From NCBI GenBank assembly GCA_013397695.1, contig VYZI01000025.1, positions 523,728 to 587,727 of the forward strand: a stretch of 64,000 nt of DNA, read 5' to 3'. This DNA comes from Centropus unirufus. Lineage: Eukaryota > Chordata > Aves > Cuculiformes > Centropidae. Shown one piece after another: positions 40,339-52,999 of the stretch. The notes beneath the pieces are model-generated. The model worked only from the letters and a program-made list of their open reading frames with translations. It was not told the origin of the DNA and did not search any database. Both the position numbers and the translations under genes were made by a program. Each line of letters opens with the position of its first letter. The first letter of the stretch is position 1.

Positions 40339-40353
40339 ACTAATATTATTAAT
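40339..40353 (+). promoter_or_regulatory. Sequence match to a bipartite QKI response element
   Basis: ACTAAT, five bases, then TAAT fits the published QKI consensus ACUAAY-N(1-20)-UAAY on the transcribed strand of QKI itself. QKI is known to bind its own transcripts, but AT-rich introns contain such matches by chance and this one is over 8 kb from the exon. Confidence 0.3.
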
Positions 40354-40354
40354 T

Positions 40355-43300
40355 AGACTTCTTCATAAGAAAAAAATTGAAAGGGATAGAAAATGTGCTC
40401 TTCTATATTGTGATTATAAATCTGTTTCCAACTTGCCCTTTTCAAGAAATAGGCAAATAATTAAAGGGTAGATGCAAATTGATGATGATCCGTGCCTTCA
40501 CATATTTCAGTTGATTGTTTAACAAATTTGGGCATGTAGTCATGATCAGATATAATTATGTAAATGTCTAGTTTTTATTAGCTGATAACTTAGGTAGCAG
40601 TTTATACTGGTTCTTATTCTCCTCAGGCTTCCCTTGTACTAATGGGAGAAAGAAGCTTCTCCAATAGTCATTCCTAAGCACCTTAATCCAGCTGTTACTC
40701 TGAATCTTCAGGACATCTTTGAACGCAAGGAAAGCAGTAAATTGTGCCTACATTAACAGTTACTATTGAACATCCTATCTCTTTCTCCTCCTCTTCTTCG
40801 AAGTATTTATACCGCCCTCCTCTATATCCATTTATTCAAGCCTGTTACAAATGTAAAACTTGAGAAATGGTAAGTTCTGAAAAAGACCTTGGGAAACTTA
40901 CAGAATAGTCTCTTAAAGAAAAACAAAGAAGTTCTGTTGCCTGAAACTCAGTAGGGACATGCCCTTTCAAAGCAGGATTATACATTGACTAGGAGCTCTA
41001 ATTAGAACCTATCTTCCAGAATGTGCTTAATCTATTTGTTTTTTGGTAGACATAGCTGTGGGAGAAAAAAAATTACATTGACCTATTCTGGTAATGCATT
41101 TTGTGCTATCTGTAACTCTTTTGATTTTCACTCTTTTTTTTTATTATTATTTTCCCTTCTCTTCTTGGCTATTTTTCAAGTACATCCTATAGTCTTTCCT
41201 CCCCCTCCATGTTTTTGTTCTTTTTCTATTGATGGCCCTGGAGCAGAGCATCTAAGCTGGGATCTTCATATAAAATCTGAAGAGTATTTCTTCCCTTACA
41301 CAAGAAGTAGATGAGAAAGTTATTCTCCTTGTCTGTCTATCTCGATATAGATGATGATACCACAACAAATTACCCTTACATTATTTTTCTTATCCTTCAT
41401 TTTTAGTTACAGTTGTTTTTTGTTTGGTTACTTGTTTTTTCTTTTTTGAAATCACAGACTTGTATTTAAGTGGAAGAAATGCTAATCGTAGAATTGTGAT
41501 TCTCAAGGAGACATAATAAAGAGTATGAGTGTTTTGTCCTGCACTTTTGAGACGTTTTTATACTAAATGTTAACCAGACTATTACGGAGGTCAAATGACT
41601 TTATGTACAAATCATCTTGGCAGTGATTTCTGGAGGAATCTTGGCAATTGCAAAGATTTTTGTATGAAGTAATAGTAATCAGTAAACATTTCCCTTTTCC
41701 CACTGTTTTAAGCATTCTTTATTGCCAGTGTTAGTTTTGACATGTAGATTTCTGGTTTTACAAAAAGATCATCATACAAACATCTGTGTTTCACTGCTGG
41801 CTGATGATTTATGGTCATCAAGTTGTTCTACATGGTGCTATTTTGACATCAGAATTCAGTAAATTCTAACCTTTGGAAAAGTACCCAGGGTATTTGACTT
41901 TACTAGTCAATAGAAAACTTAAGTATTTTTTTTAAACAAGACAGAAATGCTTGAGATTCCAGTGGAGGAATAATAAGATTTCTCTTTTTTTGCCTAAGTT
42001 GTTTATAGGCTAAGATTTTAATATAGGAATGTTACTTGCTGTAACTGGGATTTTTTTAAAAAGATACTGAGTCCAGTAACTATATCTCATTAAAATTAAT
42101 AGTACTTTGTACATCTGAGGAATACGGACTCTTCTAAAAATCCTCATCTGGGTTACTTTTAACTTCCTATAGAAGAAAATTATCAGAAACCTCAAAATGA
42201 AAATTAAATTATCTCCTTATTAAAATATAATAATAACACCAGGAACTAATTTAAATAAAGACATACGATAGTTGTATAGTTGAAGTTTGATGTCATGCTG
42301 TTCTTAGGATGGCAGTGGCATTAATTCATCTGTAGAAGAATTTCTATACAATCCTCAGGAACATGCTATATTTAATATGCATAGTTGGTGTCTTACATGT
42401 AATATGCTTGTGAACTGACTTGTTGCAGAGAAATTTCATGCAAAAATACTTAAGGGAACTTCTTTCTTTTATGGGCTTCTTATGCTATTGCTGCGCTATC
42501 ACTCTTGGTTAGAGGAGCCGATTTGTTCTGGTGGTTGTTCTTGCACTGCATATAGAGGAGTATGTACAGTGTTTGCTACAGTATAGTTATGCATTGAATG
42601 TTTTACAAGCATATGAAGATATGTAACAGACAAAGAAAATCAATGGGCACTTAAGGCAGGGCACTTAAAACAGGAATATAATTTGGGCAAACATAATTAA
42701 TGTGTCAATATGGGTTTATCTCAAAGGCTTCTTACATCTCAGATTAAAGCACTACTTTAGATTGTTTGTACCTCTTCTTTCGTACTAGTAGGGGTCAAGT
42801 AGAGCAATGTATTGGAGTTACTTTTTTTTTGTTGATAGAAATTTAGACATTGCTTCACTAATTGGGCTGGATGGGTCTGACTGCTTTCCTAGATGAAACA
42901 GCCTACACTTAAAAGATGTTTTCAACAACATGGTTGGATTCCCTTAGAAAAGTTTCATTATAAAATTGTCTTTGGGTTTCTTGTTTGCCATTGCATATAG
43001 GACTTAGAACTGAACTGGTTCTTAAAAAAAATGCAGTAAGTTTAGACTATCTGAGAATTTTTTTTAAAATGAAAGTTAACGTTCTCAAATTTGAAGAATT
43101 GGGAAAATGTGGAATTTAAAATCAAACTTGGTGAAAAGATACATGAAATGTTAGCTCTTTACGACATTTTAGATGACTAGGGGAAGCAGACAATGTTTCG
43201 AAATTAAATGCATTGCTTGATGTCTCTTAACATTTTTAAAAGTTGTCTTTCCTTCCATATTGTGTAACTCTCTAAGAATGACCCCTGGTTTTCCATATCT

Positions 43301-46300
43301 AGTTCTCCACTAGTTCTGCTAAGTTCTCATCTGGAGAAAGGAAGAAAAGTTTTTGTGACATTTACTCTTGGTGTTCTTGCTCTACAAGAAACGGCAATAT
43401 GACCAAAACGAAATACTTCATAGAGAAGGTCAAAAGTTCATTCCTAGACTCCATGAAAGGTCTTTCTTTTTCCAGCTTCAGTTTTTCCCTTCCAAAAAAC
43501 ACTGTCTTTACCAATAGTCATACATTTTCCTCCAGCAGTTTACTGCATTTTTTTCCTACAACTGATTATAGAAGTGTAACGGTTCAGTTCGCACCTGTTG
43601 TTCCCATCTGTGCTGTCATCTTGTCCTGGGCATATATGTGAAACAGCTTTTGGACTTAAGTTCCGTATTCCCTGAAATGACTCAGAAAACATCGAGTCTA
43701 ATTGATTTTATCTCATCAGTGAAATATCTAGGCATGCTACACCATTCTTTTCACATAGCTTTGATTTGGTCCTTCTAAGTCTTAAGCTGTTTGGAGAGAT
43801 GTTCCTATTATTTGCTTTGATTGCCATACATTTCTAGATACGCTGTTATTTCTTGTGATGAATACCTGTTGAACTTATTCCATTTAGCTCTAAATGTATG
43901 CTCTGTCTATGACACCTCAGTTCATTGTTCAAAAATTGCAATGTCTTTGTTAAAAAAAATGTATACACCTGTCTTGAGGATTTTTTTTAAAGAAAAGCTA
44001 ATGCAGTAGCCATAGTAAGAAAATACTTCATTTCACTGCAACAGTGTCTTCTGATGTGAAAGTGTCAAAACACTTTGAATTATAAAAGTATGTTCTTTGC
44101 TTATGGCAGTAGATGAAAGCCTGTGTGTGGAAGCTGACAACACTCTTTTTTAGCTGAAATGACTCAATGAAATGTGATCATAAATACAATAGCCAGCTTT
44201 GTGTGGGAAAAATAAAACCCCAACAAACAATACCTACAGGTCTGAAAGCTTATCTCTAATTAAGAGCACTGCAAGGGACGGTCAAACTTTTATAAATTCA
44301 GTGTATTAACTGTTGCTAAGAAGAAAAGCTGTTCAGCTCAGGATCAATAGTGGAAAACAAACTGGCTGAAGGTGGTATTCAATAGTTTGTTCTTTTTCTT
44401 CACTGACTGACTTGCATTTTAGAAATGTCGATTAAATATTCAGTTTAGTAAACGTGCACATGAAGCAAAGAAGAAAATCAAGTGTAAATGGAGAAGTGGC
44501 AAAAATACAGCATTGAAATAAATTACTTTGAGCTAGTGGAGTTTTAGCATTCAGGGAAAGTTATATAAACCTACAACTGAGAGGTCGCATAACTGTGCAA
44601 CCATTCAATTTCTGTGTGGACCAGCCAATGTAATCTCCTGGTGTCAGATTGTGTTGAGCATGCTGTATCACCTGAAAGGCAGTGTGCCTCATTGTGAATA
44701 TTTATTCATAAAAATTTTAAATAAAGTGATGGGATGATTTCTAAACTTCCTTGATATTTGTGGCATACTTTTGGTTCTCCAAGCTGTTAAGTGGTGGACT
44801 TTAAACCAGAAAGACTTAATTTGTAAACATGAATATTTTTTGATAACGTGGGAGAAGCATTGGTATTCAGGTATCTCTGAACCTTATAGAAAAGATTTAG
44901 CAATAATTTCACGATTGCCTCAACTTTTATTTTTCTTTAAAGTTGTCAATTTTGTATGTGGATTTCCAAAGGTTTATTTAATTAAGGTATTTCAATAAAT
45001 GAGTTTCTTCTGTGTATTATAAACAAGGGTGGAAGAAGAATCTTTATAAGCTTAAAGAAATAGTAGGATTTATCTAATCTTAAGGTTATACAGTGAGGGG
45101 AAGTGAGGACCTTTTGGAGCCAGCACTGTCAACATCCAGTACCCCATAACTTGTGATGCGTCTTAGCCGGATTCTTATGCAAAAGAAGAGAGATATTTCT
45201 GAAAAAATGAACAAGCTGTTTAGGGAAACCTATATTGAGGTTGATATTTAGCTTCGTGAGAAGGATTATGAGATAATTTTGCAGCCATGGCTATACCACT
45301 TAGTTTATGATCCTTTAAAATGCATGTTTGGTAACCACACACCTGTGTCTTTTTTTAATTGATGACCAGCCTTGTGTAAACCAGCCACATGCATTTGCAT
45401 GCAATTGCAGCTCACTGGCAGGGCTGTTGTTTTCAAAGTTAAATGCCGTAGTAGTCCTCATATTCAGTGTCAAAATGGTCTAGCAGTACTTAAATGAATA
45501 TCTTTTTACTTATGCTTTTTGACTCTTTCACTGGATGGAGCCGCAATGTTTAGTGGAACCGGAAATGCAGGCTTATCAAAACCAATCCAGATTCATTAAG
45601 ACAGTCCATCAGTACCCAATTAGGATATATTATTAAAACTGGTTTTGAAGAGATAAGTGCGTAATGCTGAGGAGTTGTAGGTTACTTATAATGGTACTGT
45701 GGAAGATGTAAAAATAAATACAAAGACAGACCTGTTTTCATGTGCCCAGAACTCTTGGAAAAGAGGTCATTCTTCCATTGGAAAAAAATATTTAAGGGAT
45801 CACAAGTTGGTAGTCACAGTGATCACACTTCCTCTATCCTCCTAGCTTTTTTTTGGGTTAGCTTCTGTTTCCGGTGCCCACGGTATAAAATCATTGGGGT
45901 AGAGTAGTCACTTCCACTACATGAGAGAAGAAGCTAGCATGTAATGGAGAGCATATTCAAATTCTATTGAAAGATGTAGTGCTTGTTTTTATGATCACTT
46001 GGTAAAGATGCTGATGCAGTTTAGGATTTTTCCAGAAGCATTTATTGAATTGAATTGGAAGCTGCTATTCTGGGAAGGATGTTGGTCTTGTTTAATTCAT
46101 CATCTTGGGGAGGATTTTTGCTTGCTGTCTTTTCCAGCTGCTGTACACATTTGTAATACCCTGCTTTCCATTTTCCCAGTTTTTAAAAAATAAAAGTTGA
46201 CTTCCACTTCTTCAGAGTACTAAGAAAATAAATATTGTGGGAGAGCAGCGAGACCACTGTCTTCACTCTTTGTAGAAGACAAAATTAAGCAAGGGTTTAG

Positions 46301-46370
46301 GCTTTTCCAATACAATAAACGTTGGTCCAGAGATGGGAAATACCCTGTTGAACATCCAGCCGCTGTTTAC
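40355..46370. other. Unique intronic sequence
   Basis: AT-rich intron without identifiable exons or transposons. An octamer-like composite, ATTTGCATGCAATT, with the 10-bp palindrome TTGCATGCAA inside, lies at 45393-45406 and could bind POU factors. No other structure stands out. Confidence 0.55.
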
Positions 46371-46500
46371 ATTTTAGTGGCGGAGGGAACAGCTGGGGCA
46401 GAAGAGCAAGGCAGCAGTCATTGGTTTCCTTCACTTTTTTTTTTTATTAGAAATGACGGGGGAAAAGCCACAAAAAAAAAAAAAAAGCCACACACCCTTC

Positions 46501-47040
46501 TAAAAATAAAAAATGCTATAAAAGGACCTGGGTGGCTTATTAAAAACGGAGGCGTTCTGGAGACCGTGAGACAGTGGGTGCTTACACGTTGGCTGTAATG
46601 CCACCACACGACGTTGAATAGCGTTTTGCGTAGCGCCTTCCTCTGTAGTTCGAACTATTCCATGCCGCATATAATAGCAAAAAACCGGAATATTTATTAA
46701 TTTCATTACTGAAGAGAATAAAGATCTTCGGTAGTCAGAACGCTTAAGGTAGCGAGTGGTTCAGCTGTCTGCTTTGCTGTCGGGGTCCTTGGTTTTTCCC
46801 CCTTCCTCGGTGCTTGTTGTGCGCGGAGGATCCTTTGTCTTCGCAGTCGTGGAGCCTCTTGTGTGAAGCCGAAATGTGGGAGCGCTTCCCTCCCGCGCTC
46901 GGAGGTGTTGCTGCTTTTTCCGCCGTTCACAGCCGTTTGAGCCGAATGGGAAATGTGCCTGGGGACCCGAGCGCAGTAATTAGCAGTCTCTTCAGAGTGC
47001 CGGAGCAGAATTACCATTGTAAGGCTTTAGCCGGAGGATA
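46501..47040. promoter_or_regulatory. CpG-dense islet inside QKI intron 4
   Basis: By hand count about 34 CpG dinucleotides occur in these 540 bases, while neighbouring kilobases have only a few each. Clusters include GCGTTTTGCGTAGCGCC (46621), GCGCGGAGG (46831) and CCCGCGCTCGG (46893). An E2F-like TTTGGCGGG follows at 47129-47137. CpG-dense DNA in a large intron usually marks germline-unmethylated sequence, such as an alternative promoter or an orphan CpG island acting as an enhancer. Open frames exist on both strands (for example 46814-47041 plus, 46706-47017 minus) but show no known motif. A GC-rich retrocopy is an alternative, although no poly(A)-bounded body is recognised. Confidence 0.5.
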
Positions 47041-49016
47041 AAAGGATTGAATTTGGGTGTGCCTTCCTGCCAAACTAAATAAGTTGCCATGGGAATCTTC
47101 AAATATGAGAGGCGTTTACTTAAAGCAATTTGGCGGGTTTGAATAAACTCATAAATTACGGGGTTTAGAGGAGAGATCCCTGCTTTCTCTGGCATGGGCT
47201 GAACAGCAAAGGCGGCTGTTAGAAAGCTGCTTACATTCTTAATGAGAAGAAGTTGATCCATGCTCCCGTACAGACTATCAGCTTATTAAGGCTAAACTGT
47301 TTCTGCTAAATACAGTACAGTAAGCACATTTTGAGAGACAGAGTTTGCAACAAATCCCTGGAGTGAATAACAAAATCTGATTGCTTTAAACATAAATTGA
47401 ATTTCCTTTGCTAGATTAGATCTATTTTCAAGTAATGCTATTAAAAATGGTTCTCTGTATTGTTTCAATAAACATTAACCTGCTATTGATTTCAGCTTTC
47501 CTCTGTGCGTGTAATATTTATTACAACACTTGTCAAGCCTGCTTCTGAAAGGGGGAGCAGGGCACTGAAAGATTCTTTTGAAAACAAATCAGGTGCTATG
47601 GGCCTTCAAACTGCTTTTTTGGTGGTTTTATTTTTTTTTTATTTTTTTTTTTCCGGGTCACATGTAAATGTTTTCCCAGCTTGGGCCTGCCTTCTCTCTG
47701 AAGGGAGCTGGGCTTTGACCTGCTGACTTCTTTGTCAGCACCAATGCTCTTGCGATGTGAGAAGATAGACTTGGTGCTTTCACAAATGCCTCAAATGATG
47801 ACCATCACTTATGCTTGTTTAACCTTCACTTTAGCTCAAGAAGTCGGCTTTATTTTTTTTTTTAGTAAGAACGGGACGACCAGTGTTTTGCAATGCTTAT
47901 TTGGAAGCACTTATTAATGTTCTCCTAGCCACTCTGATAACTTACAGAAAGAAATAGGAACACTTATACATGCTTGGATACTAAATTAAAAAAGGTATAT
48001 TCAGGGACATGTCATACTTGGAATATTATGCAATATTTTACAAAAAATTGTATTGGGTGTATAGCTTTCGACATAAATGCTTCCTTGTTTTCCTTTTTAG
48101 TATGTATCTCAAACCTTTAGTCATCCTAACTATTTAGGATGTGGTGGAGGAACTGATTAAAAAGCGAGTGGTACTGCTGTAATGGCAGTGATTTAGACTT
48201 CTGTTTAAAGCAGTAAAAATATGCATAGAACTTCTTGATATAATCTTACATCACTTAGCAGGAATCTTGTAAAATAGCAAAGGAAAATAGTGAATTTGTG
48301 CTGGGGATTCAGTAGTTGAACAGCTGCTAAGTTCTAACAAATTCCTGAACTGTTACTAATAATGCAGCTGAAACTCTGGTAGCCTCTGGGTACTGTTTCT
48401 GTGAAACTTTAGAGCTATCTCTATAGAAATTAGAGTAAGACTAGAGCAACATTTACTAATACTTGGAATTTTAGCTGTTCATTTGAAGGCACTTTGAGAT
48501 GTATTGGTTCCTCAACTTGTTTGTACCCCAGAGTGTTTGTGCATTAAATGGCCAGAGACTTGATGTCATCAGACTTGATCCCTACCTGCATGCTCTCGTA
48601 GGTGAGCTAGTAGAAGGTGATAGCAAAAATTTAAAGATACTATGTGCTTGTGAAGTGGCTTGCAAAGCTGAAACTAGGAATTCTATACTTGGTCGTAAAA
48701 GGGATGCTAAATGATTAGTGGCGACTAACAGCATTAAAAAATGTAGAAAAGGTACAGAAAACTAGTTGGGTTACTGGATTGAACCGAGTCTGTGACTTAG
48801 ATGTGTAGTCGCTTACAGCAAATTCACAAATCGGTGCTATGTACAGAAACTGAGCAGTAAAAAGGGCGGAGGCATATCGGTATTGCAGTTTACAAGTCTC
48901 GTATTCTGAGATTTTTTTCTGAATTACAGAGTTTTCGTTCCATAGGTTAGCAGGCTTGACTGGGACCTGTCTTAGTTCGGGTCTCACATCCTTTTCCTCT
49001 CCTCCCTTCTGCTTGA
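47041..49016. other. Unique intronic sequence
   Basis: AT-rich intron with T-runs at about 47631-47651. A strong donor-like TAG|GTGAGC occurs at 48600 at the end of a short open stretch, but with no matching acceptor or known protein it is not called an exon. Confidence 0.5.
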
Positions 49017-49076
49017 CTTCATAGAATCACTAGGCTAGAAAAGATCTCAGAGATCACCAGGTCCAACAAGTGACAA
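49017..49076 (-). mobile_element. CR1 LINE 3' terminal fragment
   Basis: TCATAGAATCACTAGGCTAG, then AAAAGATCTCAGAGATCACC and AGGTCCAAC, is the reverse complement of the last bases of a CR1 3' UTR (usual form: ATAGAATCACCAGGTTGGAAAAGACC and onward). Only about 60 bases remain, so it is a very short 5'-truncated copy. Confidence 0.82.
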
Positions 49077-51036
49077 CAGAAGTACAGGAACAGCTTAAAA
49101 CTTTTTTTTATTTTCTTCCATGATGGATGTTGGGATAGGGATGTTTGATAATTATCAAACTATGTTCTTTGAAGGATATCCTGCTTTTTACCTCATGACC
49201 ACTGCAGACAGAAACGGGATGCTTTTGTCATCTAAAAGTCTGAAAAAGACATAAAAAAAACTCTGAATAGGTGTTACATATGTTATCTTGGGTAAAAAGG
49301 AGTTTGATTTACTGAGATCTGGATCCAATTCACTTTACTGTATGTTTTCTTGAGATGTGGTGAGCCTGTTTAAAAACAAGTCCCCTTTCTGCTTCTGTGC
49401 TGAATCCAACTGCAGACTATTTTGTGGATGGATATAATAAAATAGCACTCATCAGGCCTTTTCATGAGCTGATTTTATTTCCTAAACGTTAGAAAAGTTA
49501 CCCACAAAAGTTTTCTGAGAAGTAAATCACCTTGCTGAACGTCTCACAAGCTCTGCAGCACACCGATGAATTGCCAGGGGCTCATGGTCACAGGAAAGGT
49601 GGAAATGCCATGGTGCAGAAGTGGGAAGCTATGCAAGTGCTTGTTCTCAGTGTTTAATTTGTTGTATTTGTAGGGTTCATGGCTCCTGCTGGTCCAGGAA
49701 TCCAGAGAATCAAAGAAATGTGCATTCTGCTAGAGCGTAGGGGTAACAGCTGTTTCTTCTCAAGACACTCCCCCTCCCTTTTGATAAATGGAGAGTGGAT
49801 AAAAACATTTTAAGATCATTTAAGTTTACTTCTGCTGGGACATTGTTGCTTTGGCCCTAGATCTTTAGATTCCAACAGTTTGTTGCTTTCTGCAATTGTT
49901 ATCACTTAGTCACTAACTTGTAAGCTTTTGGGAGCAGAAGCTTTGCATGTTGTATTACTGGTATGTGAACTCCAGATCAGAATAGTGTTTATGTACTGTT
50001 ATACTAAAGTTAATATTGTGCGTAAAAGCAGGAAAATAAAATTCATCATCCTAAGCAATCTACTTAGCTAAAGAAAATCAACAGCTCTCACTTAGGGAAG
50101 TTCTATAGAACACTATAAAACATGAAAGGGAAAAATATGAATAAGGAAATTGATTTTGTAGCATCCCCACACTATCAAATCATGCATTATTTTCAGTTTG
50201 TTAACAGGGAGCTCTGTAAGTAGTGGATTCACTCTTCAACTGGTGTGAATTTAAAGTTGGTGGTCTAAAAATTACTGGTATAGGATGGGGATGTTTTAGA
50301 AAAGATTTGAAATTAGTCTTTTGCAGTGTTTTTAGAACATGGAGTGCAAATACTAATGAAGCTCAAAGGTCTCTGCATGAGATGACTGCATGTTGATATT
50401 TATAGCAGTAAGTAAATGATTGAGATCCCAGTCTTTGGGCTAGGGCAGAGTAAACAGGTGAGAATACAGTGAGGAAAGAGTAAGATTGTGGCCACCACCA
50501 GTTAAATTAACTTGAAGTACCACAGGAGTTCCAGCTAAGAGGCTTTTTACATCTTCAAAAATATTTTTGGACTCATTTGATGGCAGCATAAAACCTCAGC
50601 CTAACCATCCAGAACTAATTTGTAGCCTGGGAAAAAGTCTTTAGGTAGCATTTTAATATTTTACGTTCCAGCGTTAGAGGTTGTATTTCCTCGGTAAACT
50701 TGTCTGAACATGTTTCTTCCAAAATTATTCTCTGTTCATTTTCCATGCTATTCCATTCTCTGCTTTTTAAGGTCTCAGCTTTCTGAACTCAATCATGTGC
50801 AGATAGACAGCAGCTTATTTTTAGAGATTCCGGAAATAAAATTCCATTCATTTTTTTCCATTTATTTGAATTGCTTCAGAAATGCCCTTCCTTTTCAAGC
50901 CTTTTGGACCTTGGTGCTTTGCATTTGCCTTGACTTAAGGAAAAGGACTCAATTGTTTCTTCCCATTGATGATGAGTAAATGAATATTCTTCAGCTGCTC
51001 ACTGGTAGTGGCCAAAAATTTACGTTCCTTTTTACA

Positions 51037-52990
51037 GAGTCATAGAATTACCTGGTTTGGATGGGATCATTGAATCCAACTTGTATTCCTGCATAAGATA
51101 ACCCCAAAAGTTTTACCACTTGTCCGAATACATTGCCCACAAGTTTCTTGACTATTGTCAGGCTTGGTGCCATTACTACTTCCCTGGGGAAGCCCGTTCC
51201 AGTGCTCCGCCACCCTCTGAGTGCAGAACCTTTTCCTAATATTCAGCCTAAACCTCCCCCAGCACATCTCCCTGCAATTGCCTCGGCTCCTATCATGTTA
51301 CCACAGAGAAGAGATCAACTCCTCCTCCTTCCCTTGTGAGAAAGCACGAAACTGTGATGAAACTCCCCGTCAATAATCCCCCCTGAAGTTCCTTCTCCAG
51401 ACTGAGCAGACCAGGTGACATCAGCTGCTCCACAGTCACCTTCCCCTCTAGACCTTTCACCAACTTTGTGTCCATCCTCTGGGGATACTCCAGTAGCTTG
51501 ATAGGTGTTTCATTACAGCGGCACCCAAAACATCACACAATACTTGGACGGGGAGCAGGCCAATAACCTCCCTCAATCAGCTAGCAATGCAGTTGCTTGA
51601 TGCACCCCAGGACACTGTTGGCTCCCTTGGCTGCCTGGGCACACAGTTGGCTCATGTTCAACTTGCCTTTGATCTGAATCTCCCGATCCCTTCCTGCAGG
51701 GCTGCTTTCCAGCCTCTCGCTCCCTGTCTGTATGTACGTCCAGGGTTGCTGTGTCCCTGATGCAGGGACCCGACACTTGCCTTTGGTTAAACTTCATATG
51801 GCTGGTGATTGCCCAGCTCTCCATTTTGTCTAGATCCTTCTTTGCCTTCAAGAGTGTCAACAGCTCCCCCCAGTTTTGTGTCATCAGCAAACTTGACTAG
51901 TAAACCTTCAATCCTGAATCCAGGTCATATACGACAATATTAGAGTACTGGTCCCAAGATGGATCCCAGTGGAAGTCCCCTAGTGACTGGTCACCAGCCC
52001 GATGTGACCTCATTCACTATGACCCTTTGAGCCTGACCCAGCCAATTGTTCACCCGCTGCATTATGTATTTATCCAGCTATATGCCAGTCATTTTGTTTG
52101 GAAGGATACTGTGAGAGACAGTGTCAAAGACCTTGCTGAAATGAAAAAATATTTACATCAACTGGTTTTCCTTGGTCAACTCAGTGAGTAACCTTCTTAT
52201 AGAAGAAAATTAAGTTTGTGAGGCAGGACCTTTATGAACATGTGCTGGCTGAGACCAATGACTGTGATGTCTTTCAAGTGTTTTTCAATAGTTCTCAGAA
52301 TAATCTTCTCCATAATCTCACCGGACACTGAAGTGGGACTCGTAGGTGTGTGGTTACTGGGGTCATCCCTGTTGCCCTTTTTGCAACATATGCCAACTTC
52401 CAGTCCACTGGTACCTCTCCATGTCCCCAAGAGGACTGAGAGTTTCATTTGTGCAGTCTTGGTTTTCTAGCCCAGGGCTCTGGGTGTCACCTGAGCCCGT
52501 TATTGGTATTGAAGATCGGCAAAAAAACCCACAAAATGTCCGTGCTTTGTCTCTATCCCTGCACATGAGGTGTCCATGCTCATCAAGTAATGGGCCTATG
52601 TTATTTCTGGTCTACCTTCTGTTATTAACATATTTTTAAAAGCCCCTTTTTTATTATCCTTCACAGTGCTGGCCAGCTTCAACTATGATGGAGCTTTGGC
52701 CTTGTGAATTTCTGTCCAGCAAGGGGGAGCAGCATCTCTGTTGTCCTCCCACATCTCCTGTCTTTGTTTCCTCTGGCCATACACCGCCCTCTTATGCTGC
52801 AGGTTGACTACAAGATCCATGCTCAGCCAGCCTGGCCTTCTGCCTCACCTGCTTGACTTCAGGCATTTTGAAATCGCCTGGTCCTGTAGTTTTAGGAGGT
52901 GGTACTTAAAATATGACCGGCACACATGGACCCTGGCACCTTCAAAAGCCTTTTCCCAGGGGACCTTACTAAACAGTTCCCTGAGCAGCT
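51037..52990 (-). mobile_element. Long CR1-type LINE copy, decayed reverse transcriptase region to 3' end
   Basis: The 3' end (AGTCATAGAATTACCTGG) is at 51037. Going up the minus strand, pieces of ORF2 follow in order: RLNIRKRFCTQRVAEHWNGL near 51250; VEQLMSPGLLSLEKELQGGL near 51410; then DLDKMESWAITSHMKFNQ near 51830. Just before that last piece, at about 51890, is the RT core motif, F-A-D-D-T-type, here partly altered. EIMEKIILRTIEKHLKD lies near 52310. Order and spacing fit the CR1 reverse transcriptase and its C-terminal domain. Frames are broken by many stops and shifts, so it is inactive. The 5' limit is soft: homology-like sequence (GCTCAGCCAGCCTGGCCTTCTG near 52820) reaches roughly 52990, and it may represent a different CR1-related subfamily or an older insertion. 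Confidence 0.9.
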
Positions 52991-52999
52991 TTAATTTTA

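Noticed and set aside
48499..48714. Open frame of 71 codons with a strong donor-like TAG|GTGAGC inside
   Set aside because: No acceptor at a sensible distance and no family match, so it is not called an exon.
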